Assembly (NCBI GenBank): GCA_045576635.1
Contig: JAZNGT010000015.1
Coordinates: forward strand, 62,001-126,000
Length of the DNA: 64,000 nt
Source: Congzhengia sp045576635
GTDB taxonomy: Bacteria; Bacillota; Clostridia; UBA1381; UBA9506
Direction of reading: 5' to 3'
Under the pieces are notes generated by a model, which was not told the origin of the DNA, did not search any database, and worked only from the letters and a program-made list of their open reading frames with translations. The position numbers were made by a program, and so were the translations under genes. Shown here piece after piece: positions 44,801 to 53,378 of the stretch (position 1 is the stretch's first letter; the number at the start of each line of letters is the position of its first letter).

Positions 44801-45416
44801 TAAGTGGTTCTACACGTTCTTCAAGTTCAGATATGATATCGTAGACTCTGTCTAAATTCTCATTTGTACGTGTGAGTTTACGCTCTGCATCTTCTTTTCT
44901 GTATCTGTATTTCGAAATACCGGCAGCCTCTTCAAATATCTGACGTCTGTCATCGGATTTTGTAGAAAGGATTTCTTCAATTTTGCCCTGACCGACCATA
45001 GAATAACCGTCACGTCCGAGACCTGTGTCCATAAAAACTTCATGGATGTCTTTCAGCCTACACTGTGACTTGTTGATCATATACTGGCTTTCGCCGGACA
45101 CAAAAACCTTACGGGTAACTTCAATTTCATCAAAATCGATGTTAAACTTTCTGTCCTTGTTGTCTAAAACAAGCGTAACTTCTGCAAAACCCATCGGGTT
45201 TCTTTTCTGCGTTCCGCTAAATATAACGTCTTCCATTTTGCTACCGCGGAGCATTTTTGCACTCTGCTCACCCAAAACCCAGCGAACCGCATCAGAAATG
45301 TTACTCTTTCCGCTTCCGTTCGGTCCGACAATCGCGGTGATGCCGTCTGAAAAATCAAGTGATATTTTATCTGCAAATGACTTAAATCCGTTTACTTTAA
45401 TCCCTTTAAGACGCAT
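41859..45416 (-). CDS. smc: Chromosome segregation protein SMC
   Basis: This is the condensin subunit that compacts and aligns sister chromosomes. The 1185-residue protein has the N-terminal ATPase half (Walker A GPNGSGKSN), a coiled coil to about residue 480, a hinge (about 500-660, GAEIYGPVSKLI and GAMSGGSF), a second coiled coil and the C-terminal half with signature LLSGGERALSA and Walker B CFLDEIEAALDD. Length is typical. The first 25 bases overlap the preceding radical SAM gene, and AAGGCGG gives the RBS. It ends the plsX operon and acts with ScpA/B, which are not in the window. Confidence 0.97.
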   Translation of the reverse strand: MRLKGIKVNGFKSFADKISLDFSDGITAIVGPNGSGKSNISDAVRWVLGEQSAKMLRGSKMEDVIFSGTQKRNPMGFAEVTLVLDNKDRKFNIDFDEIEVTRKVFVSGESQYMINKSQCRLKDIHEVFMDTGLGRDGYSMVGQGKIEEILSTKSDDRRQIFEEAAGISKYRYRKEDAERKLTRTNENLDRVYDIISELEERVEPLKLQSEKAKKYLTYKEDLKIYEVNDAIRIIEGGNEVIGGLDDKLTIVEEQLEHAKNAAEEAEKTQEAYYQKARLGEERIQETAQKIRELTETISIKKGEIDIFKNTISGNEVLKERIRAELTEITDKKLSMEQERKNEEAEIEKLNVTISEIDAKIAELTEKSTSVQFGTDEQNAKISALNEKVASQIEKLSELKIALSNQKITRESLLARKESILEESEDRTGEKEGLLEKIKEIDAEIKRKKTYQEKIEKELFELKRSADESQKKISELKNEINENTIALNEKESRKKLLENMEQNFEGYAKPVKTVLKEHESGELKGAEIYGPVSKLIKVPAKYQTAIEIALGNAVQNIVVKSEADAKKAISCLKAKNAGRATFLPLTSMKVKKSDTSLLNEVGYLGMANELVSCEKAYEMVVDFLLSKTAVIDTVDNAIAISKKYKNSTRLVTLAGELFHVGGAMSGGSFYRQASVMGRETEIKTLEKEIPKLSGEIKTLSGKLDALEKQMTGISTEIQKTSEAVSDNNGEILILDRDKAHTELLMNQIETAFRRVQEELASLDEKISKTKTRESELEDEIKTQESLIREEQIEIQKEESGIQDAIAKQQEFTEQIITQNIQRTGVLKDVEVLSEKMNKLSEDISLCEANTNLHLSEIADIESKNEALRLDILKKQDETQEDTKEIQRLDEESLALQNEKKQFDEKDRSILDEIKSLRENVFSLTDEQGRLSQKKVKAETELENTINNLWDEYELTYSDALPYKKDLGTPQEVSKEILSLKRKISGLGNVNVDAIEEYKTVSERYEFLSGQRDDLISAQKDLTAIITDMTKVMRKEFETKFYEIAKYFKNTFTELFGGGTASLTLDDPDNILESGINIDVQPPGKKLQSLMLLSGGERALSAIALLFAILKTRPTPFCFLDEIEAALDDVNVYRFADYIKRYSRDTQFIVVTHRRGTMEAADMIYGVTMQEKGVSKLLELRLDEIAE

Positions 45417-46420
45417 ACGTCGCCGCCTTTCTTATGTTTTACAAAAATCTCGTACGGTGAAACAGAGTTATCCTGCACGATATCTATTTTAAACCCGAGT
45501 TCATGCATTTTTTTTACGTTTTTCTTATTGCATCCCAAAACAAACGAGACACTTTTAGGATTAACAAAAAGTTCCGCATTAGATGTAACAACATTCCGAA
45601 GTTTTTGAAAGCAAATTTCACTTAAAACGAGTTCTCCGAATGCCGGATGATATGGACCGGCTAAAACTTCTTTATCCAGATTAATGCTATCAGATGACAA
45701 AAGTCCCATACGGATAACCGGAATGTTTGTTTTATCAAATTCCTGCTTTAAGCGCGCACAAAGAGAAACTGCTGCATCAAGCGTTTGAGGAACGTATTCT
45801 TTTCTCAAAAACAAATCAGCAAGGTAAGTCCCCTTTAAAACAAGCGTCGGATAAATGCGGACGCAGTCGGGCGAAAGAGAGATGATTTTTTTTGCAGTCT
45901 CAATTGCTATTTCATCTGTGTCCCCTAAAAGTCCTGTCATCATTTGAAGTCCAAGCTTTAAACCTGCACTTTTTATAACAGAAGATGCACGTTCGGTATC
46001 AGCCGATGTGTGACCACGACGGTTTTGTAAAAGCACATCATCGTCCATAGACTGCGCGCCAAGTTCAATCAAATCGACGCCGTAGGATTTTAAAAATTCT
46101 ACGCATTCATGCGAGATATAATCAGGTCTTGTAGAAACGCGAATGCTTTTCACGTCGCCGTTTTTAACATACTTGTATGCTACTTTTAAACACGCCTCTT
46201 GCACATTTTTTTCAATACCGGTAAAACTACCGCCAAAAAAGCCGATTTCTACTTCGTGATTCTCTTTCATCGTACAAAGTGCATCTTGTATGGTTTTGTC
46301 AGCAAGTTCAGGTGTCACCAACGCATCCTGCCCTGTGATCGAATGCTGATTACAAAAAGAGCAACTGTTTTTGCACCCCATGTGCGGTACAAAAATTGGA
46401 ATTGTTTTATGCTTTATCAT
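45392..46420 (-). CDS. Radical SAM protein, Elp3-like (partner of the rnc-smc operon)
   Basis: The 342-residue protein has the radical SAM cluster motif CKNSCSFC (CxxxCxxC) at about residue 16, and GFFGGSFTGI and IELGAQSMDDDVL, features of the Elp3/MiaB-like core. No GNAT acetyltransferase domain follows; the C-terminus is a short mixed domain with SFVLGCNKKNVKKM. The substrate is unknown. It lies 5 bases after rnc and overlaps smc by 25 bases. A clostridial rnc-radical SAM-smc order is familiar, though ftsY usually lies near. A tRNA or coenzyme-modification role is possible but not shown. Confidence 0.85.
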   Translation of the reverse strand: MIKHKTIPIFVPHMGCKNSCSFCNQHSITGQDALVTPELADKTIQDALCTMKENHEVEIGFFGGSFTGIEKNVQEACLKVAYKYVKNGDVKSIRVSTRPDYISHECVEFLKSYGVDLIELGAQSMDDDVLLQNRRGHTSADTERASSVIKSAGLKLGLQMMTGLLGDTDEIAIETAKKIISLSPDCVRIYPTLVLKGTYLADLFLRKEYVPQTLDAAVSLCARLKQEFDKTNIPVIRMGLLSSDSINLDKEVLAGPYHPAFGELVLSEICFQKLRNVVTSNAELFVNPKSVSFVLGCNKKNVKKMHELGFKIDIVQDNSVSPYEIFVKHKKGGDVCVLKGLK

Positions 46421-46425
46421 ATCTT

Positions 46426-47121
46426 CTACCGAACCGTTTTCATTTTTATCATAGCATTTTGAGCAGCATTTTGCTCCGCTTTTTTCTTACTGCTGCCCTC
46501 GCCTGTTCCCATAAGGTTGCCATTTAAATATACGTTTACAGTGAACATTTTGTTATGGTCGGGACCGGATTCATTCTCTACCACATACTGAATGTTTACG
46601 TCACCGTTTATTTGTGCTGCTTCCTGAAAATCAGTTTTATAATCTTTAAACATTTTGCCGCGTGATGCATCTAAAATTGTTTCGTAAAGCTGACCTAACA
46701 CCCATTCGCGTACAGTTTCTAAACTACTGTCTAAATAAATTGCCGCAATTAACGCTTCGAACGCGTCGGCTAAAATGGACATACGGCTCCTTCCGCCCAT
46801 ATGTTCTTCGCCTTTTCCGAGTATCATAAACTTTCCAAGGTCAATGCCTACCGCGCACTCCCACAACGAACGCTCGCAAACAACTGCTGCACGCATTTTT
46901 GTAAGTTTTCCCTCGGGAAGTTTCGGAAAGTTTTCAAAAATATAGCGACTTACAACCAATCCCAACACGGAGTCACCCAAAAACTCCAACCGTTCGTTAA
47001 ACGGGATGTTCTTGTTTTTATTTTCGTTCGCATAGGAACTATGTGTAAGTGCAAGTTTTAAAAGGCTCTCATCCGAAAAGGTATAGCCTATAATTTCCTG
47101 AAATTCTTTTAATTTATTCAT
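46426..47121 (-). CDS. rnc: Ribonuclease III
   Basis: This dsRNA endonuclease processes rRNA and structured mRNAs. The 231-residue protein has the signature NERLEFLGDSVLGL, the second acidic cluster ADAFEALIAAIYLD, and a dsRNA-binding domain (YVVENESGPDHNKMF, GTGEGSSKKKAEQNAA). Length is standard. RBS AAAGGA precedes the ATG. It is the third gene of the plsX-acpP-rnc operon and could be the nuclease that cuts the long pnp leader hairpin seen elsewhere in the window, though this is inference. Confidence 0.96.
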   Translation of the reverse strand: MNKLKEFQEIIGYTFSDESLLKLALTHSSYANENKNKNIPFNERLEFLGDSVLGLVVSRYIFENFPKLPEGKLTKMRAAVVCERSLWECAVGIDLGKFMILGKGEEHMGGRSRMSILADAFEALIAAIYLDSSLETVREWVLGQLYETILDASRGKMFKDYKTDFQEAAQINGDVNIQYVVENESGPDHNKMFTVNVYLNGNLMGTGEGSSKKKAEQNAAQNAMIKMKTVR

Positions 47122-47232
47122 GCTTTTATCCTTTCATGTTTAAAAAGGCTTTTTCGTATAGAACGAAAACAAACGCATAAATTCGCTTCTTACCGAACTG
47201 TAGGAAACAGATTTATACGTTCAACGAATCAC

Positions 47233-47257
47233 AGGGGAAGGTTTTAAGCCTTCCCCT
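47233..47257. repeat. 9-bp hairpin between acpP and rnc
   Basis: AGGGGAAGG and CCTTCCCCT flank a 7-base loop right after acpP. There is no T-run, so it is not a strong terminator. It could stabilise the acpP transcript against decay or partly attenuate rnc. The 141-base gap contains nothing else convincing. Confidence 0.5.
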
Positions 47258-47262
47258 AATAT

Positions 47263-47490
47263 TTACTGGTTGTTTTTAATATAATCAACCGCATCTTTCA
47301 CAGTTACGATTTTTTCAGCTTCTGTATCAGGGATTTCCATATCAAAGGCTTCTTCCATAGCCATAATCAATTCGACAACATCTAATGAATCTGCCCCCAA
47401 ATCCTCAACAAAGGCGGTAGATGGTTCAATTGTCTGTGCGTCCACGCCAAGTTGATCTGCAATAATGTCACGAATTTTTTCAAACTCCAT
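47263..47490 (-). CDS. acpP: Acyl carrier protein
   Basis: This is the carrier of fatty-acid intermediates. The 75-residue acidic protein has the phosphopantetheine site EDLGADSLDVVEL with the modified serine in DSL. Length is normal. RBS GGGGGG lies 8 bases before the ATG. It follows plsX by 73 bases in the usual Firmicute lipid cluster; the fab genes are not here. Confidence 0.97.
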   Translation of the reverse strand: MEFEKIRDIIADQLGVDAQTIEPSTAFVEDLGADSLDVVELIMAMEEAFDMEIPDTEAEKIVTVKDAVDYIKNNQ

Positions 47491-47563
47491 TCATTTCACC
47501 CCCCCGTTTTTAAAATTCGTTATGTAAACCCTCGTCTTATTAGACTTCGGTAAACAGCATGTT

Positions 47564-48577
47564 TTATTCTGTTTCTTCTTCCGCTTTCTTTGCATAAAGC
47601 ATACGAAGTTCATCGTTTAGACCGGTTTTTGCAAAAACGATTGCACTTTTGATTGCATTTTCTATGGCTTTTGCATCGGAGCTGCCGTGTGCCTTAATCA
47701 CAACACCGTCAAGTCCTAAAAGCGGAACGCCGCCATACTCTGAATAATCGAGCATGGATTTTAGTTCTTTGATATGCGGTTTTAATACCAATGCCGCAAG
47801 TTTTGTGAAAAAAGTTTTCATAAAACTTTTTTTGATGAGTCTGAATAAAGCGGCCGCAGTACCCTCTATGGATTTAATAATCATATTTCCGGTGAACCCG
47901 TCACTTACAATTACGTTTGCCGTACCACTTATAACCTCACGTGCTTCAATATTACCGCAAAAACAAATGCTTTTATTTTCTTTTAAAAGCACATGCGCTT
48001 TTTGATACGCCTCTGTGCCTTTTTGTTCTTCTGTACCGATATTTGCAAGATACACTTTGGGGGACTGAACACCTAACACTTTCTCAGCGTATAAAGAACC
48101 CATCTGTCCGAATTGTGCCAAAACTTCGGGCTTGCAGTCCGCATTTGCGCCAACATCTAACATAACACATTTTGTGTTGTTAACCGTCGGAATAAATGCA
48201 ATAAGCGCAGGTCGTTTTATGCCTTTAATTCTTCCCAAATGCCGAAATGCACCTGCAAAATACGCGCCGGTATTTCCAGCACTAAGAACTGCATCGACTT
48301 TGCCTTCTTTGTAAAGTTCAAACGAGACCAGCATAGAAGAATTTTTCTTTTTGCGGATTGCATCAACAGGCGAATCGTGACCTTCTATGATTTCGTCTGC
48401 GTGCTTAATTGAAATATTGCCTTCTGTATATCCAAACGCAAGTAATTTTTCTTTTAAAATGTCTTCTTTTCCGACAAGAACAATTTCGCATCCAAGGTTT
48501 TTTTCTGCCTGAATACATCCCTTTACGATTTCGTCCGGCGCATTGTCACCGCCAAAGGCGTCAACCGCAATTCGCAT
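47564..48577 (-). CDS. plsX: Phosphate acyltransferase PlsX
   Basis: This enzyme makes acyl-phosphate from acyl-ACP for phospholipid synthesis. The 337-residue protein begins RIAVDAFGGDNAP and contains LVGKEDIL, GHDSPVDAIRKK and the block GLDGVVIKAHGSSDAKA, all typical of PlsX. The ATG at 48577 has TAGGAG 9 bases upstream. It is the first gene of the operon; rpmF and fapR, frequent partners, are not adjacent. AcpP, the next gene, carries its acyl substrate. Confidence 0.96.
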   Translation of the reverse strand: MRIAVDAFGGDNAPDEIVKGCIQAEKNLGCEIVLVGKEDILKEKLLAFGYTEGNISIKHADEIIEGHDSPVDAIRKKKNSSMLVSFELYKEGKVDAVLSAGNTGAYFAGAFRHLGRIKGIKRPALIAFIPTVNNTKCVMLDVGANADCKPEVLAQFGQMGSLYAEKVLGVQSPKVYLANIGTEEQKGTEAYQKAHVLLKENKSICFCGNIEAREVISGTANVIVSDGFTGNMIIKSIEGTAAALFRLIKKSFMKTFFTKLAALVLKPHIKELKSMLDYSEYGGVPLLGLDGVVIKAHGSSDAKAIENAIKSAIVFAKTGLNDELRMLYAKKAEEETE

Positions 48578-48607
48578 GTAGATCAACTCCTAATACTATA
48601 TAATAAT

Positions 48608-48636
48608 ATTATATACTTATATTAAATAAATAGCAA
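48608..48636 (-). promoter_or_regulatory. Sigma-A promoter of the plsX-acpP-rnc-smc operon
   Basis: TTGCTA (48636-48631), a 17-base spacer and TATAAT (48613-48608) lie within a few bases of the uvrC stop codon. No FapR-type palindrome is evident. Confidence 0.68.
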
Positions 48637-48639
48637 GCA

Positions 48640-50499
48640 TTATTTTCGGAAGAATGCAAATATGTTTTCAGCGCATTTTTGAGATATCCCTGCCTGTTTC
48701 AGTTCTTCTACCGAAGCCGTTTTAATCGATTTTAAATTCTTAAAATGCACAAAGAGTTTTTGTACACTTTTTTCTCCTACGCCGGAAATTTTTTCGAGTT
48801 CGGAATGCTTTAAATTTTTACTACGCAGTGTACGATGATATTGAATCGCAAAACGGTGTACCTCCTCCTGAATAGAAGATACAAGCCTAAATTCGTTTGA
48901 GTTAGGTTTCAGCCCCACGCTTTCTCCGTCAGATCGAAGAAGCATTGCTGTTTTGTGCTTATCATTTTTCACCATTGCAAAAAGCGGAATATCAGTATCA
49001 ATAAGGGATAAAAGTTCACTTATTACTGAAAGGTGCCCTTTCCCGCCGTCTAAGAAAATGCAGTCGGGCAACGGGAGAAACTTCGCTTTTTCTCGTGTAA
49101 GTTCACCGTTTTCTATGAGTTTTTCTTCATCACGTGCGTGTTCTATGCGCCTTAAAATCATCTCTGACATACTATTATAATCGTCGCCGCCCATTGCAGT
49201 TTCAATTTTAAATCGTCTGTATGCGCGCTTTAACGGCTCACCATTTTGGAATACAACCATCGAGCCGACGTTGTCTTTTCCTGCGGTATTCGATACATCA
49301 TATGCTTCTATACGACACGGAGGCGTAGGAAGATTCAGTTCTTGTTTTAAGTCAAGAATGATGCGTTTAATTCCCTTTTTTCCTTCTGCATTTTTTAAAA
49401 TATGATTGAGTGCTGCTTGTTTTGCATTTTTGTTTGCCATATCAACAAGCGCTTTTTTCGCACCTTTTACGGGTGTGTGAATTTTAACTGCATGACCTGA
49501 AATTTCAGAAAGCCAAGCAGAAAGAAGTGTTTCTTCGTCACATTTAAACTGAATATAAATAGCGCTCGGTACAAAATCTGCATTATGATAAAATTGCTTT
49601 ATAAAACTTTCTGCAACTTCGGTATCCAGCATATCTTTTGTGTTTGTAATCTGTGTACTATGACGTCCTAAAAGGCGTCCTGAACGAATAAAAAACACTT
49701 CAACAAAAGTTTTGTTTTCTTGGTTATAAAAACCGATTACGTCTTCATTTGAAAGGCGTCCTGACACAACTTTCTGTTGTTTTTCCATTTCGCGAATCGC
49801 ATTTAGTTTGTCACGAATTGCCGCAGCACGTTCAAATGCCAATTCTTCAGATGCTTTTTGCATTTCGCCACTTAATTCTTTTATGAGTTCACTTGCGCCG
49901 CCGTCTAAAAATCTACACGCTTTTTGAATTCGTTCTGCATAGTCTGACTTTTCGATAACATTTTCACACGGTGCACAGCATCTGTCTATTTGCGCATTGA
50001 TGCATGCACGCTTTTTGCCCATATCCTTTGGCAGATGAATCTCGCACGTCGGAATTTTAAATAGTTTTGAGGTAAGATCGATTACTTCGCGCACATTGGC
50101 AGCGCTTGTGTAAGGACCAAAATATTTTGCACCGTCACGCTCCATTCTCCGTGCAAAGCGAAGTTTGGGGTATGGTTCATTTACTGTCACCTTAATGTAA
50201 GGATAATTTTTGTCATCTTTTAGGAGGATGTTATAATACGGCTTATATTTCTTGATCAGATTACACTCTAAAATGAGCGCTTCCAGTTCAGAATCCGTTA
50301 AAATATATTCAAAGGAATCGACGCGTGAAACCATCGCAATAACTTTTTTGGGATGCTTTTTGACGTTTTGGAAATACTGCTTGACACGGTTTTTTAAGAC
50401 CTTGGCTTTTCCAACGTAGATAACAGTACCGTTTTTATCTTTCATGATATACACACCCGGGTCTTCCGGAAGATTTTTAAGCGCATCTAAATCGACCAT
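48640..50499 (-). CDS. uvrC: Excinuclease ABC subunit C
   Basis: This is the dual-incision nuclease of nucleotide excision repair. The 619-residue protein has the N-terminal GIY-YIG domain (GVYIMKDKNGTVIYVGKAK), a UVR domain for UvrB binding (about residues 200-235), the RNase H-like C-terminal nuclease (RIEAYDVSNTAGKDNVGSMVVF) and HhH repeats near the end (KISGVGEKSVQKLF). A Cys cluster CINAQIDRCCAPC after the GIY-YIG domain fits the iron-sulfur cluster reported for UvrC. The ATG at 50499 has GGAGGAG 5 bases upstream. Confidence 0.96.
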   Translation of the reverse strand: MVDLDALKNLPEDPGVYIMKDKNGTVIYVGKAKVLKNRVKQYFQNVKKHPKKVIAMVSRVDSFEYILTDSELEALILECNLIKKYKPYYNILLKDDKNYPYIKVTVNEPYPKLRFARRMERDGAKYFGPYTSAANVREVIDLTSKLFKIPTCEIHLPKDMGKKRACINAQIDRCCAPCENVIEKSDYAERIQKACRFLDGGASELIKELSGEMQKASEELAFERAAAIRDKLNAIREMEKQQKVVSGRLSNEDVIGFYNQENKTFVEVFFIRSGRLLGRHSTQITNTKDMLDTEVAESFIKQFYHNADFVPSAIYIQFKCDEETLLSAWLSEISGHAVKIHTPVKGAKKALVDMANKNAKQAALNHILKNAEGKKGIKRIILDLKQELNLPTPPCRIEAYDVSNTAGKDNVGSMVVFQNGEPLKRAYRRFKIETAMGGDDYNSMSEMILRRIEHARDEEKLIENGELTREKAKFLPLPDCIFLDGGKGHLSVISELLSLIDTDIPLFAMVKNDKHKTAMLLRSDGESVGLKPNSNEFRLVSSIQEEVHRFAIQYHRTLRSKNLKHSELEKISGVGEKSVQKLFVHFKNLKSIKTASVEELKQAGISQKCAENIFAFFRK

Positions 50500-50530
50500 A
50501 TTCACTCCTCCTCTCTTAATATCTTAAAAG

Positions 50531-50573
50531 AAAAAATAAAGGGATATGCGATTGTTCTCACACATCCCTTTTG
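50531..50573 (-). terminator. Probable terminator after the HPr gene
   Basis: AAAGGGATGTGTG-type arms pair with CATATCCCTTT (one mismatch), and a T-rich stretch follows on the transcript. It separates ptsH from uvrC. Confidence 0.6.
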
Positions 50574-50584
50574 CGTAAAATGTA

Positions 50585-50848
50585 TTAGTCACTGAAATTT
50601 GATTCAATCAATGCGATAAGCGCGTCAAGCGCTTCCTTTTCGTCTGTACCATCGGTAATAATCGTAATTTCCATACCTTTGGTAATGCCCAAGGATAAAA
50701 CACCTAAAAGACTCTTCGCATTCACGCGACGCTCATCTTTTTCAACCCAAATACTTGATTTGAATTCGTTTGATTTCTGTATAAAAAATGTCGCCGGTCT
50801 CGCATGCAGACCTACCTGATTCTGAACAACAATTGTTTTTGATACCAT
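50585..50848 (-). CDS. ptsH: HPr phosphocarrier protein
   Basis: This is the PTS phosphocarrier and carbon-control protein. The 87-residue protein has the catalytic VGLHARPA (His15, the EI phosphorylation site) and the regulatory AKSLLGVLSLG (Ser46, the HPrK site). Both residues are present, so it is HPr rather than Crh, which lacks His15. It stands alone; ptsI and hprK are not in the window. Its own promoter and a terminator make it a single-gene unit. Confidence 0.95.
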   Translation of the reverse strand: MVSKTIVVQNQVGLHARPATFFIQKSNEFKSSIWVEKDERRVNAKSLLGVLSLGITKGMEITIITDGTDEKEALDALIALIESNFSD

Positions 50849-50893
50849 AAATTTACGCTCCTTAAACGATCTTCAAAAAACTATCTTATATTT

Positions 50894-50922
50894 AGAATAC
50901 TAAATATTTTAAATATTGTCAA
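50894..50922 (-). promoter_or_regulatory. Sigma-A promoter of ptsH
   Basis: TTGACA (50922-50917), a 17-base spacer and TATTCT (50899-50894) read left, giving a leader of about 40 bases. Confidence 0.65.
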
Positions 50923-50997
50923 TAAACAAAATGATTTTTGTGCATAATATGTATATTTTCTTACAATAAAGATTGTTTTTTTATAAATAATATATAC

Positions 50998-52386
50998 TTA
51001 AAAATCAAATTTATCCGCAAAATATGCATCCAATTCATCGATTGAAAGCGTAATTTGTTCCATCGTGTCACGGTCACGAACCGTAACGGTATTGTTTTCA
51101 ACGGAATCAAAATCAAATGTCACGCAGAAAGGCGTACCGATTTCGTCCTGACGTCTGTAACGTTTACCGATACTTCCGGCATCGTCATAGTCGCACATAT
51201 ATTTCTTAGAAAGACGTTCATAAAGAGAAAGTGCTCCTTCGGAAAGTTTTTTCGAAAGCGGTAATACTGCAATTTTAACTGGCGCAAGCGCAGGATGAAG
51301 TCTTAATACAACACGTGTATCATTTTCGCCTTCTTCTTCGTCGTATGCTTCAACTAAAAACGCAAGTGTCACACGGTCAGCGCCAAGTGACGGTTCGATA
51401 CAGTACGGAATATATTTTTCGTTTGTAATCGGGTCTGTATACTCAAAATTTTCACCGGAATGTTCTGCATGCTGTTTTAAGTCAAAGTCTGTTCTGTCAG
51501 CAATACCCCAGAGTTCGCCCCAACCGAACGGGAACATAAATTCGATATCAGTTGTTGCATTACTGTAATGCGAAAGTTCTTCTTGGCTGTGATCACGCAT
51601 CTTGATATTTTCTTCTTTCATACCAAGTGCCATAAGCCAGTTTTTGCAGAAGTCTTTCCAGTAAACAAACCATTCTAAATCTTCGCCGGGTTTGCAGAAA
51701 AATTCAAGTTCCATCTGCTCAAATTCACGTGTTCTGAAAATAAAGTTACCGGGGGTAATTTCATTACGGAAGGATTTACCAACCTGGCCGATACCAAACG
51801 GAACTTTTTTTCTGGTTGTTCTTTGCACGTTTTTGAAATTAACAAAGATACCCTGCGCAGTTTCGGGACGAAGGAAAAGTTCGGATGTGCTGTCTTCTGT
51901 TACGCCCTGGAAGGTTTTAAACATCAAATTGAATTTTCTGATATCTGTAAAGTTTTTCTTTCCGCATTTAGGACAAACGATGCCATTTTCGTTAATGAAT
52001 TCGAGCATCTTTTCGTTTGACCAACCGTCAACAACCGTGGGCTCACCTTTTTCAAACATAAAGTCTTCAATGAGTTTGTCTGCACGGTGACGTGCCTTAC
52101 ATTCTTTACAATCCATTAAAGGATCGGAAAAACCACCAACGTGACCTGATGCAACCCACGTTTTAGGGTTCATAAGAATTGCAGCATCAAGTCCTACATT
52201 GTAAGGACTTTCCTGAATAAATTTTTTCCACCATGCACGTTTTACATTGTTTTTTAGTTCAACGCCCAAAGGACCGTAGTCCCAGGCGTTTGCCAGACCG
52301 CCGTAAATATCTGAACCGGGGTATACAAAGCCTCTGCCTTTACAGAGTGCTACAACCTTTTCCATCGTCTTTTCTGTGTTTTGCAT
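50998..52386 (-). CDS. glyS: Glycyl-tRNA synthetase, single-chain dimeric type
   Basis: This enzyme charges tRNA-Gly. The 462-residue protein is the eukaryote-like alpha2 form (GlyQS-single chain), with GRGFVYPGSDIYGGL at the start, motif 2 GKSFRNEITPGNFIFRTREFEQMELE, motif 3 PSLGADRVTLAFL and a C-terminal anticodon domain. It is not the glyQ/glyS two-subunit form. The ATG at 52386 has TTGGAGG 7 bases upstream. A leader of about 30 bases leaves no room for a T-box. No aspartate or glycine riboswitch is seen. Confidence 0.96.
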   Translation of the reverse strand: MQNTEKTMEKVVALCKGRGFVYPGSDIYGGLANAWDYGPLGVELKNNVKRAWWKKFIQESPYNVGLDAAILMNPKTWVASGHVGGFSDPLMDCKECKARHRADKLIEDFMFEKGEPTVVDGWSNEKMLEFINENGIVCPKCGKKNFTDIRKFNLMFKTFQGVTEDSTSELFLRPETAQGIFVNFKNVQRTTRKKVPFGIGQVGKSFRNEITPGNFIFRTREFEQMELEFFCKPGEDLEWFVYWKDFCKNWLMALGMKEENIKMRDHSQEELSHYSNATTDIEFMFPFGWGELWGIADRTDFDLKQHAEHSGENFEYTDPITNEKYIPYCIEPSLGADRVTLAFLVEAYDEEEGENDTRVVLRLHPALAPVKIAVLPLSKKLSEGALSLYERLSKKYMCDYDDAGSIGKRYRRQDEIGTPFCVTFDFDSVENNTVTVRDRDTMEQITLSIDELDAYFADKFDF

Positions 52387-52418
52387 GTAAAAACCTCCAA
52401 GAATAATCAATTATATAT

Positions 52419-52448
52419 ACTATATCTTAAATTCGGCATTTTTGTCAA
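52419..52448 (-). promoter_or_regulatory. Sigma-A promoter of glyS
   Basis: TTGACA (52448-52443), an 18-base spacer and TATAGT (52424-52419) lie directly after the queG stop codon. Confidence 0.65.
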
Positions 52449-52450
52449 GT

Positions 52451-53329
52451 TTATTTGCCAAAATTCTTTAAAATCGCGCTTTTTCCGCGCCATGCAAACG
52501 GAAAACTACCAAACCTTTCTTTAAACTCACGGTTGCTTAATAATTCAAGATAAGATTTGTCAAGCGATTCACCTAGCGAAACAGAAAACTCAGCAATCGG
52601 CGTCATTGCTACTTCTCTGTTGTGTGGGCATATATCCTGACAAATATCACACCCATAAACAGAATTTTGTCTTTCTAAAATTTCTTTCTGCTCCGGTGTA
52701 ATTTCCTTTTGCTGTGTGATGCAGGAAACGCACTTTTCTGCACAAAGTCCTGTGTCGCAAGAAAGCGCGCCACCCGGACAGGACGAAACACATGCACCGC
52801 AATCATCGCAGGAAATGGTTAAGGGCTTATCAGGCGCAAGTTCTAAATCCGTAATGATGTAGCCGATAAAACAGTATGAACCATATTTGGGATTAATGAG
52901 CATCGTATTTTTTCCGAAAAAGCCGAGACCTGCAAGGTATGCAAGATACTTATCAGCGAGCGGTCCGGTATCTGTAAACGGCAAAAGTTTTGCATCATCT
53001 TTTCGCTTTTTAATAAATTCACAGATTTTTAAAAGACGCTCCATTACAACATTGTGATAATCAGTAACACATGCATATTTTGAAATATTGATTTCAGGTT
53101 TTAAACCGCTAAAATACGGAAACAGACAAACAATAATGCTTTTTGCGCCAGCAAGCGTTTTGGATGGATCAGTACGTTTTGTTATGTCTTTTTCTTCAAA
53201 AGGCGTTACGCCATGCATTTTGCGCCTGGATTCGAGTATTTCTCTTAATTCTTCCATCGGACTTGCAGGTGCTATGCCAGTATATTCAATATCAAGTGTA
53301 TTTGCAAAACGGATGATTTCCTCTTTCAT
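52451..53329 (-). CDS. queG: Epoxyqueuosine reductase QueG
   Basis: This enzyme completes queuosine synthesis in tRNA by reducing epoxyqueuosine with cobalamin and two 4Fe-4S clusters. The 292-residue protein has the N-terminal cobalamin-binding fold (FTDTGPLADKYLAYLAGLGFFGKNTMLI) and ferredoxin-like motifs CDDCGACVSSCPGGAL and CDICQDICPHN, with extra cysteines CAEKCVSC. It is shorter than QueG forms of about 370 residues, missing the C-terminal HEAT-like part. The ATG at 53329 has AGGTG 5 bases upstream. The upstream ireB terminator means it must have its own weak promoter or depend on readthrough. Confidence 0.9.
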   Translation of the reverse strand: MKEEIIRFANTLDIEYTGIAPASPMEELREILESRRKMHGVTPFEEKDITKRTDPSKTLAGAKSIIVCLFPYFSGLKPEINISKYACVTDYHNVVMERLLKICEFIKKRKDDAKLLPFTDTGPLADKYLAYLAGLGFFGKNTMLINPKYGSYCFIGYIITDLELAPDKPLTISCDDCGACVSSCPGGALSCDTGLCAEKCVSCITQQKEITPEQKEILERQNSVYGCDICQDICPHNREVAMTPIAEFSVSLGESLDKSYLELLSNREFKERFGSFPFAWRGKSAILKNFGK

Positions 53330-53343
53330 GTTTTCACCTATAT

Positions 53344-53374
53344 GAAAAAGGCTGTGCCAAAGCACAGCCAAAAT
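53344..53374 (-). terminator. Rho-independent terminator after ireB
   Basis: The perfect stem GGCTGTGC / GCACAGCC with a 4-base loop is followed by TTTTT on the transcript. It lies immediately before queG. Confidence 0.82.
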
Positions 53375-53378
53375 AAAA

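Noticed and set aside
47122..47262. Small RNA or tRNA in the acpP-rnc gap
   Set aside because: Only a hairpin and AT-rich sequence are present; there is no cloverleaf and no promoter-terminator pair.
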